From positions 558,001 to 622,000 of the forward strand of contig NZ_JAGGKS010000001.1 of the NCBI RefSeq assembly GCF_017873955.1: a DNA stretch of 64,000 nucleotides, in the 5' to 3' direction. Below the pieces are notes generated by a model. The model searched no databases, was not told the DNA's origin, and was given only the letters and a program-made list of their open reading frames with translations. Positions 63,495 through 64,000 of this stretch are shown here, piece after piece (the stretch's first letter is position 1; the number at the start of each line of letters is the position of its first letter). This DNA is from Sedimentibacter acidaminivorans (GTDB lineage: Bacteria; Bacillota; Clostridia; Tissierellales; Sedimentibacteraceae). The translations under genes and the position numbers were made by a program.

Positions 63495-64000
63495 TTAATT
63501 AACTGGCCAACTTATTTTTTTACCACTTAGCACTTCATCAATTCCCATTGCAGCATGAAGACCCATTCTATCAAATGTTTCGATTGAATGTGCTCCAAAG
63601 TGAGGGCTGAAGATTATGTTATCCAATTTAAGTAACGGGTTATTCTTATCTGGTGGTTCGTTTGCCATTACATCTAAAGCTGCACCTTTAAACATATTAT
63701 TTATCAATGCATCATACAAATCTAATTCATTTATTATTTCACCACGTGCACAATTTATCAAAAATGCTTCCGGTTTCATGATTTTAAAATATTTCATGCT
63801 AATAATATTTATAGTTTCATCTGTTGCAGGAATGTGTAGAGAAACAAAATCCGACTTCTTAAATATTTCATCAATTGTTCCTACTAACTCTATATAATCT
63901 GGCATTTCTTCTTTTTTGGCATGTCTGCTATATCCAATAACTTTCATTCCAAGTCCCAAAGAAGCTTTTTTAGCTACGGAAAGCCCGATTCTCCCTAGCC
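63495..64000 (-). CDS. D-isomer-specific 2-hydroxyacid dehydrogenase, C-terminal part (runs off the right edge)
   Basis: The last about 168 residues are present; the frame is open to the edge. LGRIGLSVAKKASLG at the visible N-terminal end is the NAD-binding glycine loop, CARGEIINELDLYDAL carries the conserved Arg, Asp-DVMANEPPD contributes the Glu, and SPHFGAHSIET the catalytic His. The family includes phosphoglycerate, lactate and hydroxypyruvate dehydrogenases. The ending is short, with no ACT domain, so a SerA of the long type is unlikely. Substrate unknown. Confidence 0.88.
   Translation of the reverse strand, partial: LGRIGLSVAKKASLGLGMKVIGYSRHAKKEEMPDYIELVGTIDEIFKKSDFVSLHIPATDETINIISMKYFKIMKPEAFLINCARGEIINELDLYDALINNMFKGAALDVMANEPPDKNNPLLKLDNIIFSPHFGAHSIETFDRMGLHAAMGIDEVLSGKKISWPVN

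Overview
The window is low-GC, densely coded DNA with A/T-rich spacers, strong AGGAGG-type ribosome sites, TTG/GTG starts and many U-tailed hairpin terminators. It carries oxygen-sensitive fermentation enzymes (indolepyruvate:ferredoxin oxidoreductase, a ferredoxin-fused EtfA, rubredoxin), Veg, a proline T-box and clostridial-type one-carbon genes. I infer an anaerobic, amino-acid- or organic-acid-fermenting Clostridia member. No rRNA, tRNA, CRISPR array, intact transposase or prophage was seen.

Layout. (1) 1-1.3 kb: start of a ribose operon (rbsR, then rbsD running off the edge). (2) 1.4-14.3 kb: accessory region, almost all minus strand. It holds two near-identical GNAT acetyltransferases, a lipoprotein joining a peptide-binding domain to a gluzincin peptidase, a methyltransferase, a phospholipase C-like protein, a flavoprotein, a broken MazG-like gene, a stand-alone protein kinase, an ANT(6)-type nucleotidyltransferase, a HEPN-like protein and two families of short interspersed repeats. 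(3) 14.4-29.1 kb: an EF-G paralogue, a double-length DUF445 protein, a TetR-controlled RND efflux operon with a TolC-like protein, and proS behind a T-box. (4) 29.5-38.4 kb: iorAB, a LysM-tailed 5'-nucleotidase, a membrane metallophosphoesterase, veg, corA, ispE and a TlpA-like lipoprotein. (5) 38.5-52.6 kb: a catabolic region with a FAD 2-hydroxyacid dehydrogenase plus EtfBA, a TRAP transporter joined to AroE-like and HMG-CoA-lyase-like enzymes, two IclR regulators, a ThDP enzyme and a TIM-barrel enzyme. (6) 52.7-64 kb: an ltaE/folD/fchA operon, MATE and MFS exporters, a hydrolase/acyltransferase/DUF6320 operon, rubredoxin, mnmA and a partial 2-hydroxyacid dehydrogenase.

Most notable. Region 5 contains a palindrome, TTTCA-N5-TGAAA, at four strong and two degenerate sites. 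They lie at the promoters of the TRAP operon, one iclR gene, the ThDP gene and the TIM-barrel gene. Each of these promoters has good -35/-10 boxes with 17-base spacing, and in the TIM-barrel promoter the palindrome lies inside the spacer. This links otherwise separate transcription units into one predicted IclR regulon for import and breakdown of an unidentified organic acid. The combination of shikimate-dehydrogenase-like, dehydroshikimate-dehydratase-like fold, ThDP lyase and HMG-CoA-lyase-like enzymes does not match a pathway I recognise and is the best candidate for an undescribed system. Second candidates are the kinase/nucleotidyltransferase/HEPN group (9.6-13.4 kb) and the binding-protein/peptidase fusion (2.2-4.7 kb).

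Several starts were moved from the longest open frame to the start that fits the ribosome site; this is stated in each entry. Functions are inferred from motifs read by eye, without database searches.
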